Source of the DNA: Succinivibrio sp.
GTDB lineage: Bacteria > Pseudomonadota > Gammaproteobacteria > Enterobacterales > Succinivibrionaceae
Assembly: GCA_017959135.1 (NCBI GenBank)
Contig: JAGDBH010000218.1
Location: 1 to 8,452 of the forward strand
Length of the DNA stretch: 8,452 nt
Direction of reading: 5' to 3'
The notes under the pieces are model-generated. The model searched no databases. It saw nothing but the letters and a program-made list of their open reading frames with translations, and was not told the DNA's origin. Made by a program: the position numbers and the translations under genes. Numbering within the stretch: the first letter of the stretch is position 1; each line of letters opens with the position of its first letter. This document shows positions 1 to 6,773 of the stretch, piece after piece.

Positions 1-2136
1 ACCGTTATAGTGGTTAAGAACAATCTCTGATGCCTCAGCCTTTTTGTCCATTGCACATTTAGCCACAGCGATCATGTGCAGAGCTGAATTGTTAAGAGCA
101 CGTCTTCCCATATCTGCAACACTGTAATTTGAACTTGATGCCTTAATCTTTCCATCAAGCTGAACAAATTCGTTTACCAGAGAATCGGCAACTTTTGTTT
201 CAAGTGCATCGTGAGCATATTTGATTGCATCAATGTTGATTTTATCAAATGTCTCCATCAGATTTGCAATACTCTGAATCTTTAGAGTTTCATTTATAAG
301 AATCAGATCACTCTGTGCATCAACACTATCCAGAATTGCCTTATATGAGGAAATCAGTTCAGCAGGATCTTTCAGCACGCCCTCTGCAGCAGCAATCTCA
401 AGATTGTCATGAACATAACGGTTCTGCATGGTTGTAGCACAGTCTACCTTGATAAAGGCATCATTACAGAATGACAGCATGTGCTGAAGCTGTTCCATGG
501 TGTATGGAGCATCAAGCTTAACAGGTGCAGAGAAGTCACGCAGAATTACAGGTAAGGTGTCCTTATCCAGGGTAAAGCGGTATTCCTGCTCATTCTCATT
601 GAAGATAATAAAGCCGTCAGATGAAAGTTCTGCAGGGTGAACATCATGACCTTCGTTATCCAGGAAGCTTAATCTGATTGGCATGTAGAAAGGTTCTTTC
701 TCTTTCTGATCACGTGTTGGATTGGTATGCTGAGACAGCTTTAATACCAGATTCTTATTAGCCTCATCATAAGTCCATGAAGCCTTGACCTGAGGTGTAC
801 CAGCCTGTGTATACCAGCGTCTGAACTGTGAAAGATCAACACCGGCACTCTCTTCAAAGCAGCACAGGAAATCTTCAATGGTTACAGCCTGACCGTCAAA
901 CTTCTTTAAGTAATCGTTCAGTGCCTTTTTGAACCTGCTCTCACCGATTAGAGTATGAATCATACGGATAATCTCTGCACCCTTGTCGTAGATTGTTACG
1001 GTGTAGAAATTATTCATCTCCATTACTTCCTCTGGTCTTACAGGATGAGCCATTGGAGATGCATCCTCAGCAAACTGAGGACCACGGATAACATTGATTG
1101 CATGAAGACGGGTTAATGCCCTGTTGGCAACATCTGATGAGAATTCCTGATCACGGAATACGGTCAGACTTTCCTTTAGAGAAAGCTGGAACCAGTCTCT
1201 AAGAGTAACTCTATCACCGGTGTAGTTATGGAAATACTCATGACCGATAACACTCTGAACATTATAGAAAGCTGTGTCGGTAGCACATGTAGGATCAACC
1301 ATTACATATACTGAGTTAAAGACATTCAGACCTTTGTTCTCCATTGCGCCGAAGTTGAAGAAATCAACAGCAACAACCTTGAAATTATCAAGATCAAACT
1401 CAAGTCCCCAGCGGTCTTCATCCCACTTCATGGAATCCTTGATTGACTGCATTGCCCAAAGACCACGATCATATGAGCCTCTGTCAACATACAGTTCAAG
1501 ATCAACCTTACGACCGGACTTGGTGGTGAAGGTATCAGAAACAATATCAAAAGTACCTGCAACCAGAGCAAACAGATAGCTTGGCTTTGGGAACGGATCT
1601 TCCCATACAGCATAAGGACGGTTCTTTCGGGTACCTCTTTCAATCAGATTACCGTTAGATAACAGAACACCGCAGCCATACTCAGGTCCGATAATAGTTA
1701 CTCTGTATTTTGCAAGAACATCAGATCTGTCCAGAGAATAAGTGATTCTGCGGAAGCCCTCTGGCTCACACTGAGTACAGAAAGTTCCATTTGACTTGTA
1801 TAAGCCCATTAAAGAAGAGTTCTCTGATGGATTTATAACATTCTCAAGTTCAACAGTAAATTCATCAGGAACAGATGAAATCTCAATGCCGTTTTTTACT
1901 TCTTTGTACTTAAAGTCAATACCGTCAACCTTAACGTAATTTAGCTTCAGCTCTTCACCGTTTAATACCAGCGGAGCCTTAGTATCAGAGGTCAGACGCT
2001 TAAAGGTTGTTACATTCTTTACAATGGTATTTGTATCATCGAGTGTAAAGGTAAGATCAATATCAACTGCAGTGAAATTAGGAGCTTTGTAATCTGTTCT
2101 TTTCTGTGCCTTGTAGGTATTACGCTTTTCTGTCAT
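1..2136 (-). CDS. pepN: Aminopeptidase N (M1 family zinc metallopeptidase), 3' end cut by window edge
   Basis: Cytosolic zinc aminopeptidase that removes N-terminal residues from peptides in the last steps of protein turnover. The frame is open from an ATG at 2136 to the left edge, giving 712 codons; E. coli PepN has about 870, so roughly 160 C-terminal residues are missing. All M1 landmarks are visible: CTQCEPEGFR at residues 120-129 (N-terminal part of the substrate pocket), GAMEN at 263-267 (binds the free N terminus), HEYFH at 299-303 with a second glutamate at 322 (zinc ligands His299, His303 and Glu322; general base Glu300), and a tyrosine at 383 matching the transition-state Tyr381 of E. 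coli. The last three landmarks sit two residues beyond the E. coli numbering. AAGGTG lies 4 bases upstream of the ATG and supports the start. Residues from about 550 onward belong to the helical C-terminal domain. The gene lies downstream of prc on the same strand, 55 bp away, with a hairpin between them. Identification is secure. Confidence 0.97.
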   Translation of the reverse strand, partial: MTEKRNTYKAQKRTDYKAPNFTAVDIDLTFTLDDTNTIVKNVTTFKRLTSDTKAPLVLNGEELKLNYVKVDGIDFKYKEVKNGIEISSVPDEFTVELENVINPSENSSLMGLYKSNGTFCTQCEPEGFRRITYSLDRSDVLAKYRVTIIGPEYGCGVLLSNGNLIERGTRKNRPYAVWEDPFPKPSYLFALVAGTFDIVSDTFTTKSGRKVDLELYVDRGSYDRGLWAMQSIKDSMKWDEDRWGLEFDLDNFKVVAVDFFNFGAMENKGLNVFNSVYVMVDPTCATDTAFYNVQSVIGHEYFHNYTGDRVTLRDWFQLSLKESLTVFRDQEFSSDVANRALTRLHAINVIRGPQFAEDASPMAHPVRPEEVMEMNNFYTVTIYDKGAEIIRMIHTLIGESRFKKALNDYLKKFDGQAVTIEDFLCCFEESAGVDLSQFRRWYTQAGTPQVKASWTYDEANKNLVLKLSQHTNPTRDQKEKEPFYMPIRLSFLDNEGHDVHPAELSSDGFIIFNENEQEYRFTLDKDTLPVILRDFSAPVKLDAPYTMEQLQHMLSFCNDAFIKVDCATTMQNRYVHDNLEIAAAEGVLKDPAELISSYKAILDSVDAQSDLILINETLKIQSIANLMETFDKINIDAIKYAHDALETKVADSLVNEFVQLDGKIKASSSNYSVADMGRRALNNSALHMIAVAKCAMDKKAEASEIVLNHYNG

Positions 2137-2157
2137 AAATCACCTTAAAAAATATGG

Positions 2158-2183
2158 AAAAGCCCAACATTTAGCTGGGCTTT
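2158..2183 (-). terminator. Hairpin terminator or attenuator between prc and pepN
   Basis: On the minus strand, AAAGCCCA (2183-2176) and TGGGCTTT (2166-2159) form a perfect 8-bp stem around a 9-base loop. It begins 8 bases after the prc stop codon. Only four T residues follow the G/C part of the stem before CC, so the U-tract is short and termination may be leaky. The pepN ribosome binding site starts only 12 bases beyond the hairpin, and I see no convincing promoter in that gap. pepN may therefore depend partly on read-through from prc. Confidence 0.65.
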
Positions 2184-2191
2184 ATTGAAAT

Positions 2192-4243
2192 TTATTTTGC
2201 AGCTGCCTGCGCCACAACACTGTCGCCGTCAGTCTTTTTCTTAATCATATCAGAATAATCTGAGGCAATATTTACAGTTTCAAGAAGAATTGGATCAGCA
2301 TATTCAAAGTCAGTAGGCAGATCCTTCACAGACTTAACCGGATCTTTACCCATTGCCTTCAGACGGATATTTGTATTCTTAAGCGCAGTCTTCTCGTCTT
2401 CATCAAACAGCTTCTTGCGCTTGTCGAAGTTAACCGTTATAACCTTTCCTTCCTTGAGCTTCAGATAACGCTCACGCTCGGACTGGATAACATTGAATAC
2501 CGGATCTTTCTCAATACGCTGTCTGTACAGTTCAGAAAGTCTGCCGACATACTTGTCCGGATCAGAGTAGCGTACATAATCAGTCTTTGAAATCTTATCC
2601 CACTTCAGAGCATTTGGTTCGTTCTTCTCACCCAACTCGGTAACATCGATCAGAGTTGGCAGAACAATATCTGGAGTTACACCTCTAAGCTGAGTTGAAC
2701 CACCGTTGATTCTGTAGAATTTAGCGATGGTGTAATGGATTGAACCAAGATCTGAACCACTCAGATCATAAAGTCTGGTCAGAGGTCTGCTCTGCTGAAC
2801 AGTGCCCTTGCCATATGAGGTATCACCTACGATCAGAGCTCTTCCGTAATCCTGAAGTGCTGCAGCCATAATCTCTGAGCTTGAAGCTGACAGACGATTG
2901 ATTAGCACTACAAGAGGACCGTCATAGTCAATATTCTGATCCTCATCCTCATAAGGGACTTCATTGGAGTTTACATCACGTACAAGAACAACAGGACCTG
3001 ACTTGATAAACTGACCTGTGGTGTATACAGCCTCAGGAAGCAGACCGCCACCGTTGTTTCTCAGATCAATGATGATTGAATCAACATTCTGAGCCTTAAG
3101 CTTGTCAATCTCACGCTTTACGTTCAGATGCAGGTCTGTATAGAAGCTTGAAATGGTAATTACACCAACCTTTTTGCCGTTGTATGAGTTATAGACCTTT
3201 GACTTGGCTTCCTTGTCCTGAAGTCTGATCTTGTCTCTTACAATATCAACATTAAAGGTCTTGGTAGCTGCACCTTCACCTCTTTCAATCTCAAGAGTAA
3301 CCTTGGTGCCCTTTCGTCCTTTAATCTGTTTTACGACTTCGGTAAGTCTCCAGCCGATAATATCCTCGAATTTTCCATTCTTCTGCTTAACACCGATAAT
3401 CTTATCCTTTGGCTTAAGCTGCTTGGATTTTTCTGCAGGAGAACCTGGAAGCAGTGACTCGATAACTGTGTACTCATCTTCCTGAGACAGCACAGCACCG
3501 ATACCCTCTAATGACAGATTCATATCGTCATTGAAGTTTTCTGATTCTACTGGTCCGAAGTAATTGGTGTGAGGATCAATTGCTGTTGCAAAAGCATTCT
3601 CAAATACAGAGAAAACATCCTCAGAAGTAATCTGAGATAATCTTCTCATAGATGCTATATAACGGTTCTTTAAACGCTTTGTTGCCTCTTTAGGAGTCTT
3701 GCCGTTTAAAAGCTGAACCTCAAACTCGTTCTTAAGCTCACGCATCCACAGATTCTTAAGCTCTGCGTCTGTTGCTGCATATGGAGCCTTGGTACGATCA
3801 AGTTCGATGGTCTCATCTGCCTTCAGATCCAGAGGAGAATCCAGTAAACCGATCAAATAGCTGTACTTTTCGTAACGCTTTTTAATGTTCTGATTATAAA
3901 GGTCATATGGATAGTTCAGATAACACTTATCCAGACTGTTTATAATGCCTTTTGTATTAGCATAGATAAGATCTACTTCGCCCTGTGTGTAAAGAGAATG
4001 GGTGTAGTCCAGATAAGACATAAGTCTGTCAATCACATTGGTTGCAAACTTATCGTCTACATTGACAATCTTATAGTGAGCTCTGGTAAAGAAATTGTAA
4101 ATTCTTGAGCAGGCAGTATCATGTCTAGGTTCTGGAAGTAGAACCGGCATTTGCTCTGCTTTAGGAATTGTAAGCTTTGCTTCACAGACACCCAAACTAC
4201 CTGCGAACATACAGGCAAGTGCTATTTTTGCTAATTTATTCAA
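2192..4243 (-). CDS. prc: Tail-specific periplasmic protease Prc/Tsp (S41 family)
   Basis: Serine protease that degrades periplasmic proteins with nonpolar C-terminal tails; in E. coli it processes penicillin-binding protein 3 and controls the peptidoglycan hydrolase MepS through NlpI. The 683 residues match the 682-residue E. coli precursor. In order: a signal peptide (Lys3 and Lys6, hydrophobic core about 7-19, probable cleavage after CEA at 22), an N-terminal helical domain, a PDZ domain at about 243-322 (GIGAVL at 247-252 starts the carboxylate-binding loop), the S41 protease core, and a Prc-type C-terminal domain from about 540. The catalytic serine is Ser454 in SASSSE (452-457) and the catalytic lysine is Lys479 in YGKGTVQ. 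Their 25-residue spacing equals Ser452/Lys477 of E. coli. The start is TTG. The proQ stop codon is in the same frame 12 bases upstream, so the protein cannot extend far. The gene is very probably co-transcribed with proQ. Confidence 0.96.
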   Translation of the reverse strand: MNKLAKIALACMFAGSLGVCEAKLTIPKAEQMPVLLPEPRHDTACSRIYNFFTRAHYKIVNVDDKFATNVIDRLMSYLDYTHSLYTQGEVDLIYANTKGIINSLDKCYLNYPYDLYNQNIKKRYEKYSYLIGLLDSPLDLKADETIELDRTKAPYAATDAELKNLWMRELKNEFEVQLLNGKTPKEATKRLKNRYIASMRRLSQITSEDVFSVFENAFATAIDPHTNYFGPVESENFNDDMNLSLEGIGAVLSQEDEYTVIESLLPGSPAEKSKQLKPKDKIIGVKQKNGKFEDIIGWRLTEVVKQIKGRKGTKVTLEIERGEGAATKTFNVDIVRDKIRLQDKEAKSKVYNSYNGKKVGVITISSFYTDLHLNVKREIDKLKAQNVDSIIIDLRNNGGGLLPEAVYTTGQFIKSGPVVLVRDVNSNEVPYEDEDQNIDYDGPLVVLINRLSASSSEIMAAALQDYGRALIVGDTSYGKGTVQQSRPLTRLYDLSGSDLGSIHYTIAKFYRINGGSTQLRGVTPDIVLPTLIDVTELGEKNEPNALKWDKISKTDYVRYSDPDKYVGRLSELYRQRIEKDPVFNVIQSERERYLKLKEGKVITVNFDKRKKLFDEDEKTALKNTNIRLKAMGKDPVKSVKDLPTDFEYADPILLETVNIASDYSDMIKKKTDGDSVVAQAAAK

Positions 4244-4258
4244 TTTAATAGTGCCTTA
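4241..4258 (-). promoter_or_regulatory. proQ-prc junction: TTG start with a Shine-Dalgarno overlapping the proQ stop
   Basis: On the minus strand the junction reads TAAGGCACTATTAAATTG. The TAA ends proQ, the overlapping AAGG is the only Shine-Dalgarno-like stretch, and TTG at 4243 is the only usual start codon before the signal peptide. The 10-base spacing is slightly long. An ATT six bases upstream is in frame and is a far less likely start. The arrangement suggests that prc is translated weakly and is coupled to termination of proQ translation. Confidence 0.7.
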
Positions 4259-4939
4259 CTTTGCCTTTTTTGGAAGTAATACTCTATCTAATGGAAGATT
4301 TACGGTAAGACCTGATTTCAGGGTTACGTATACAGTATCCTTAACGGCATCCTGAGCAACAACACCTTTAACAAAATGCTGTTCAGAACTCAGAACAAGA
4401 ACTTCTGTTCCATTCTTTAATGACTCAACGGTAGCCTTGTCGCCTTCAACCTTGAAAGCTTTCTTTGCAGGCTTTGCACCGTTCTTCTTAAAGAACTTCT
4501 TGGTAGGATTCTGTTTCTTAGCAGGCTTTAATGCTTTACGCTTCTGATTGATCTCTTTAATCTTTTCTGCTGCGTACTGTGCATGTTCAGCGTTTACGGT
4601 ATCACCGCACTCGTTACCGTCAAGATCAATTCTTGCGGCACCTTCTTTTACTGAATACAGATACTTCAGACGGGAGGTATACAGACGAAGTGCTGCACGA
4701 ACCTTTGATACAGACAGACCTTCAATACCTGAAATTCTCTCTTTCAGCTCATCGAAGATACCAATCTTAAGAGGCTTGCAGTCACCTTCCTTTACAAAAG
4801 CTTTAGGGAAAGCCTTGTATAGAAGCTCCATTGACTCTTTTACATGTTCAAAATGAGAACCAGTCTCTGCGGTCTTCTCTGCAGCTGATTCTTTAGCATT
4901 TTCTACAGGCTGCTGTAGTGCGTTTTCCTGGGTTTCCAC
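4256..4939 (-). CDS. proQ: RNA chaperone ProQ (FinO-domain protein)
   Basis: Global RNA-binding protein that binds structured small RNAs and mRNA 3' ends, acting in the cytoplasm. The 227 residues compare with 232 in E. coli. The FinO-like domain spans about residues 32-135 and is recognised from FPKAF, KPLKIGIFDEL (55-65), RAALRLYTSRLKYL (81-94) and IDLDGNECG (104-112), each closely matching E. coli ProQ. A lysine-rich basic linker follows (about 132-165) and is shorter than in E. coli. Residues about 168-225 form the small C-terminal Tudor-like domain. An acidic, glutamine- and alanine-rich stretch of about 25 residues precedes the FinO domain. The start is GTG at 4939, chosen because AAGGAG lies six bases upstream. 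It is first in its operon, followed by prc after 12 bp. The promoter must lie in the divergent intergenic region, but I could not place it with confidence. Confidence 0.95.
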   Translation of the reverse strand: METQENALQQPVENAKESAAEKTAETGSHFEHVKESMELLYKAFPKAFVKEGDCKPLKIGIFDELKERISGIEGLSVSKVRAALRLYTSRLKYLYSVKEGAARIDLDGNECGDTVNAEHAQYAAEKIKEINQKRKALKPAKKQNPTKKFFKKNGAKPAKKAFKVEGDKATVESLKNGTEVLVLSSEQHFVKGVVAQDAVKDTVYVTLKSGLTVNLPLDRVLLPKKAK

Positions 4940-4945
4940 AAGAAA

Positions 4946-4951
4946 CTCCTT
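4946..4951 (-). promoter_or_regulatory. Ribosome binding site of proQ, deciding a GTG start
   Basis: AAGGAG on the minus strand lies six bases before GTG at 4939, which is optimal spacing. No ATG in frame fits this site, so GTG is the supported start codon. Confidence 0.8.
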
Positions 4952-4952
4952 T

Positions 4953-4983
4953 TATAGTTATTAAAATGTAATGCAATACTATA
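4953..4983 (-). repeat. Imperfect AT-rich inverted repeat in the proQ leader
   Basis: TATAGTTATT (4953-4962) and AATACTATA (4975-4983) are inverted copies with one bulged base and a 12-base centre. On the minus strand the repeat ends just before the proQ ribosome binding site. It could be a weak leader hairpin, an operator or chance in AT-rich DNA. The minus-strand TATAGT at 4983-4978 resembles a -10 box but has no recognisable -35 partner. Confidence 0.25.
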
Positions 4984-5053
4984 TTTTAATTTAGATTAAA
5001 GGATTTGTGAATTGAAAAATACATAAAGTAGAGCTAATTCAACAATTTTTTGT

Positions 5054-5072
5054 TCTATCAGATACTCTATCA
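5054..5072 (-). repeat. Pair of TGATAGA direct repeats in the divergent intergenic region
   Basis: TGATAGA occurs on the minus strand at 5072-5066 and again at 5060-5054, 12 bases apart. A third copy is on the plus strand at 5144-5150, within the candidate promoter of the plus-strand gene. TTCTAT (5053-5058) and ATAGAA (5072-5077) also form an inverted repeat across the pair. These may be regulator sites or promoter-like sequences; the region is AT-rich, so chance is possible. Confidence 0.25.
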
Positions 5073-5143
5073 TAGAAAACTTTGAAAAAAATTTGTTGTC
5101 TGAAAATTAAACTTTACAAGATTGGTATATCAACATGAGAATT

Positions 5144-5152
5144 TGATAGAAT
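5144..5152 (+). promoter_or_regulatory. Candidate extended -10 promoter of the plus-strand hypothetical gene
   Basis: TGATAGAAT combines an extended -10 TGn with TAGAAT (four of six bases match TATAAT, counting the most conserved first, second and last positions). The best upstream -35 candidate is TTGGTA at 5122-5127, with a long 19-base spacer. Transcription would start near 5159, leaving a leader of about 37 bases. The -10 box lies inside a perfect 10-bp palindrome, TAGAATTCTA (5147-5156). Confidence 0.4.
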
Positions 5153-5195
5153 TCTAGGATTACACGATTAATAAGAACTAGGAGATATACAAAAA

Positions 5196-5843
5196 ATGTC
5201 AATGCCTGAACGTTATCACCCAGAGTGTCCGCCTGATGCACATAAGGTTATCAGACCACCAGAGAAGGAAGTATTTGCTACTCTTTGCGTTTATGTGCCA
5301 GACTCTGAAGAGGTTAACGGCATGGATAACGTTACAGATATTCTGTCCATGATGAGCAAGAATCCTCTTATTCTGTGTTCAGAGAAAATGAAGGACCTGA
5401 TTCTAAAGAATTCAGAACAGGCTGAGATCAAGCCTGAGTTCATTCGTGTACACGATGATCCTTCCAAGGCTTCAATTGCCTACACTGACGGCGCAGTTGG
5501 TCCATCCCTGGATTTCTATAACATTGCACAAAACAGTGAGCTTTCAAAGGATTTCCTACAGCTGCTTCAGAAAAAATGCCTGATCTGCCTGGATACAATG
5601 TCAATGTTCATCCTAAGATCAATCTCAACTGTTTATCCTTGGGATGAGCTTCTGGCAAACCAGTTCCTCGGACAGTACACTTCAGCACTAAAAGATCTTA
5701 CCGAATCAGACATCAAGCTTCTTACCGATGTAAGATACGGCAGATTCGATGCGCTTAAGGTTGAAGAAGAAAGCAAGACTGCATACAAGTTCCTGCGTCT
5801 TGAAAGAAAACTATTCCTTCAGTACCCAACTGAGGACGATTAG
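5196..5843 (+). CDS. Hypothetical protein of 215 residues, family not recognised
   Basis: I do not recognise this protein. It has no signal peptide and no segment long or hydrophobic enough for a clear membrane helix, so it is probably cytosolic. Residues 23-110 look mixed alpha/beta: a short hydrophobic strand FATLCVYV (27-34), then PLILCSEKMKDLIL (57-70). Residues about 112-215 look mainly helical with many leucines and charged residues. Five cysteines are present (11, 31, 61, 128, 131); the last two form CLIC, a CxxC inside a hydrophobic helix-like stretch, with no other metal-ligand pattern. The C terminus is acidic (TEDD). The start is ATG at 5196, with AGGAG (5180-5184) 11 bases upstream; ATG at 5202 is an alternative. 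Codon use looks like that of the neighbours, which argues for a genuine resident gene. It stands alone, divergent from proQ and convergent with nudC, with its own candidate promoter. No function can be assigned. Confidence 0.85.
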   Translation: MSMPERYHPECPPDAHKVIRPPEKEVFATLCVYVPDSEEVNGMDNVTDILSMMSKNPLILCSEKMKDLILKNSEQAEIKPEFIRVHDDPSKASIAYTDGAVGPSLDFYNIAQNSELSKDFLQLLQKKCLICLDTMSMFILRSISTVYPWDELLANQFLGQYTSALKDLTESDIKLLTDVRYGRFDALKVEEESKTAYKFLRLERKLFLQYPTEDD

Positions 5844-5855
5844 AATTCAGAGTAT

Positions 5856-5885
5856 AAAAAAAGCATAGGCATAGTCCTATGCTTT
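5856..5885. terminator. Bidirectional intrinsic terminator between the hypothetical gene and nudC
   Basis: AAAGCATAGG (5860-5869) and CCTATGCTTT (5876-5885) form a perfect 10-bp stem with a 6-base loop. Reading the minus strand, the stem is followed by a run of T ending at 5856, a strong U-tract that suits termination of the M15-trxB-nudC operon, whose last stop codon is about 43 bases upstream. Reading the plus strand, the stem starts 16 bases after the hypothetical gene's stop codon but the T-run is only three, so it is weaker in that direction. Confidence 0.85.
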
Positions 5886-5927
5886 ATCAATTAAATCCTG
5901 CCAGATAATCAGCTTTTAAAAGCAGTT

Positions 5928-6770
5928 CTATTTTTTCAGATCAAAACCATACTTTTTGAAATTGTTAATCATGGTCTTGGTTAAAGAGATGGTTGACTGA
6001 ATCTCATCGATATTCTCACGTGTAATCCAGAAAGCCTCTGCAAGCTCTCCCTCATCGCGGGTAATCTTAGTATCACCATCGACTCTTGCCATAAAACCAA
6101 ACAGAATATTACTATCAAGTCCCCAGGGCTGTGAGCCGCAGTAGGTCAAATCCTTAATTTTAAGTCCGACCTCCTCCATTGCCTCTCTGTGAGCTGTCTG
6201 CTCAGGAGTCTCACCTATCTCGCAGAAACCGGCAATTAAGGCAACTCCTCTGTATGGACGATCCCTGTATCTTGTCACTACAATCTTGTCCCCGTCAGTG
6301 ATTCCGACAATTACCGCAGGAGCGATCTTTGGATAGATGATATTGCCGCAGTTTGGGCAGCACAGAGCTCGCTCCGACTTAGAGTGAGTGGTGAGAGAAC
6401 CACATCTTCCACAGTAACGGTTACTCATATACCAGTTATATAAATGGTAGGCGGTAAAACCTGCAAAGCATTCGATACGAGGATTGTCAGAACGCAGCAC
6501 AGTGTTTCTCTGCCATTCAAAACCATCAATATTCAGAGCATTGCACGAATCGTTATAGAGAAAATAGGCATTCTCATCTATAGAGAAAAGATAGGTAAGC
6601 TTCTCTTTTGGGAAAGAGAAAGCCCTTGGAAATGTTAAAGGAGAGTTTTTGCCATCTCCTTTTACGTAAACGTCCCTGTCTTTAAAGGCAAGGACAAAAT
6701 CTGTATCAAGGGGAGCTCTTTTTAATGAAAACTCATTCTTAAAAAGATGATCCCCGATATCCTGAAGCAT
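5928..6770 (-). CDS. nudC: NAD(H) diphosphatase, Nudix family with zinc ribbon
   Basis: Hydrolyses NADH/NAD+ to nicotinamide mononucleotide and AMP; E. coli NudC also removes 5'-NAD caps from RNA. Of 280 residues (257 in E. coli), about 1-110 form the N-terminal domain. A zinc ribbon follows, with Cys120, Cys123, Cys138 and Cys141. The Nudix box begins at Gly181 and fits GX5EX7REUXEEXGU exactly (Glu187, Arg195, Glu196, Glu199, Glu200, Gly202). The NADH-specific block downstream begins SQPW (213-216) but continues GLDSN instead of the E. coli-type PFPxS. The N terminus MLQDIG, GLDSNILFGF and SLTKTMI near the C terminus recall NudC homologues of Clostridia more than those of enterics, from memory of the family. 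The ATG follows the trxB stop codon by 3 bp, with AGGA inside the trxB end as ribosome binding site. It is the last gene of the operon. NAD diphosphatase is well supported; preference between NADH, NAD+ and capped RNA is not visible. Confidence 0.93.
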   Translation of the reverse strand: MLQDIGDHLFKNEFSLKRAPLDTDFVLAFKDRDVYVKGDGKNSPLTFPRAFSFPKEKLTYLFSIDENAYFLYNDSCNALNIDGFEWQRNTVLRSDNPRIECFAGFTAYHLYNWYMSNRYCGRCGSLTTHSKSERALCCPNCGNIIYPKIAPAVIVGITDGDKIVVTRYRDRPYRGVALIAGFCEIGETPEQTAHREAMEEVGLKIKDLTYCGSQPWGLDSNILFGFMARVDGDTKITRDEGELAEAFWITRENIDEIQSTISLTKTMINNFKKYGFDLKK

Positions 6771-6773
6771 AAA

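Noticed and set aside
1274..1643. Open frames on either strand within this interval
   Set aside because: They lie inside the uninterrupted pepN frame, which carries the GAMEN and HEXXH motifs. Their translations are Ser/Arg-rich or otherwise unlike proteins.
3231..3485. Plus-strand open frame of 84 codons inside prc
   Set aside because: It is antisense to the PDZ domain of prc, has no ribosome binding site worth noting and shows no recognisable protein.
4175..4243. Possible lipoprotein signal at the Prc N terminus (Cys20)
   Set aside because: The residues before the cysteine are LGV, with Val rather than Gly, Ala or Ser at -1. An ordinary cleavage after CEA fits better and matches soluble periplasmic Prc.
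4548..4856. Two plus-strand open frames inside proQ
   Set aside because: They are antisense to the conserved FinO domain and have low-complexity Ser/Arg composition, as expected from a complementary frame.
4940..5195. Searched for a small RNA gene, short coding region or riboswitch in the divergent intergenic region
   Set aside because: The stretch is AT-rich with no strong GC stem, no terminator and no open frame with a ribosome binding site beyond the two flanking genes.
5912..5923. Perfect palindrome GCTTTTAAAAGC just after the nudC stop codon
   Set aside because: It has no spacer for a stable hairpin (at most 4 bp around a 4-base loop). The stronger terminator lies a little further on, and AT-rich palindromes of this length arise by chance.
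6444..6638. Plus-strand open frame of 64 codons inside nudC
   Set aside because: It is antisense to the NudC N-terminal domain, with no independent support.
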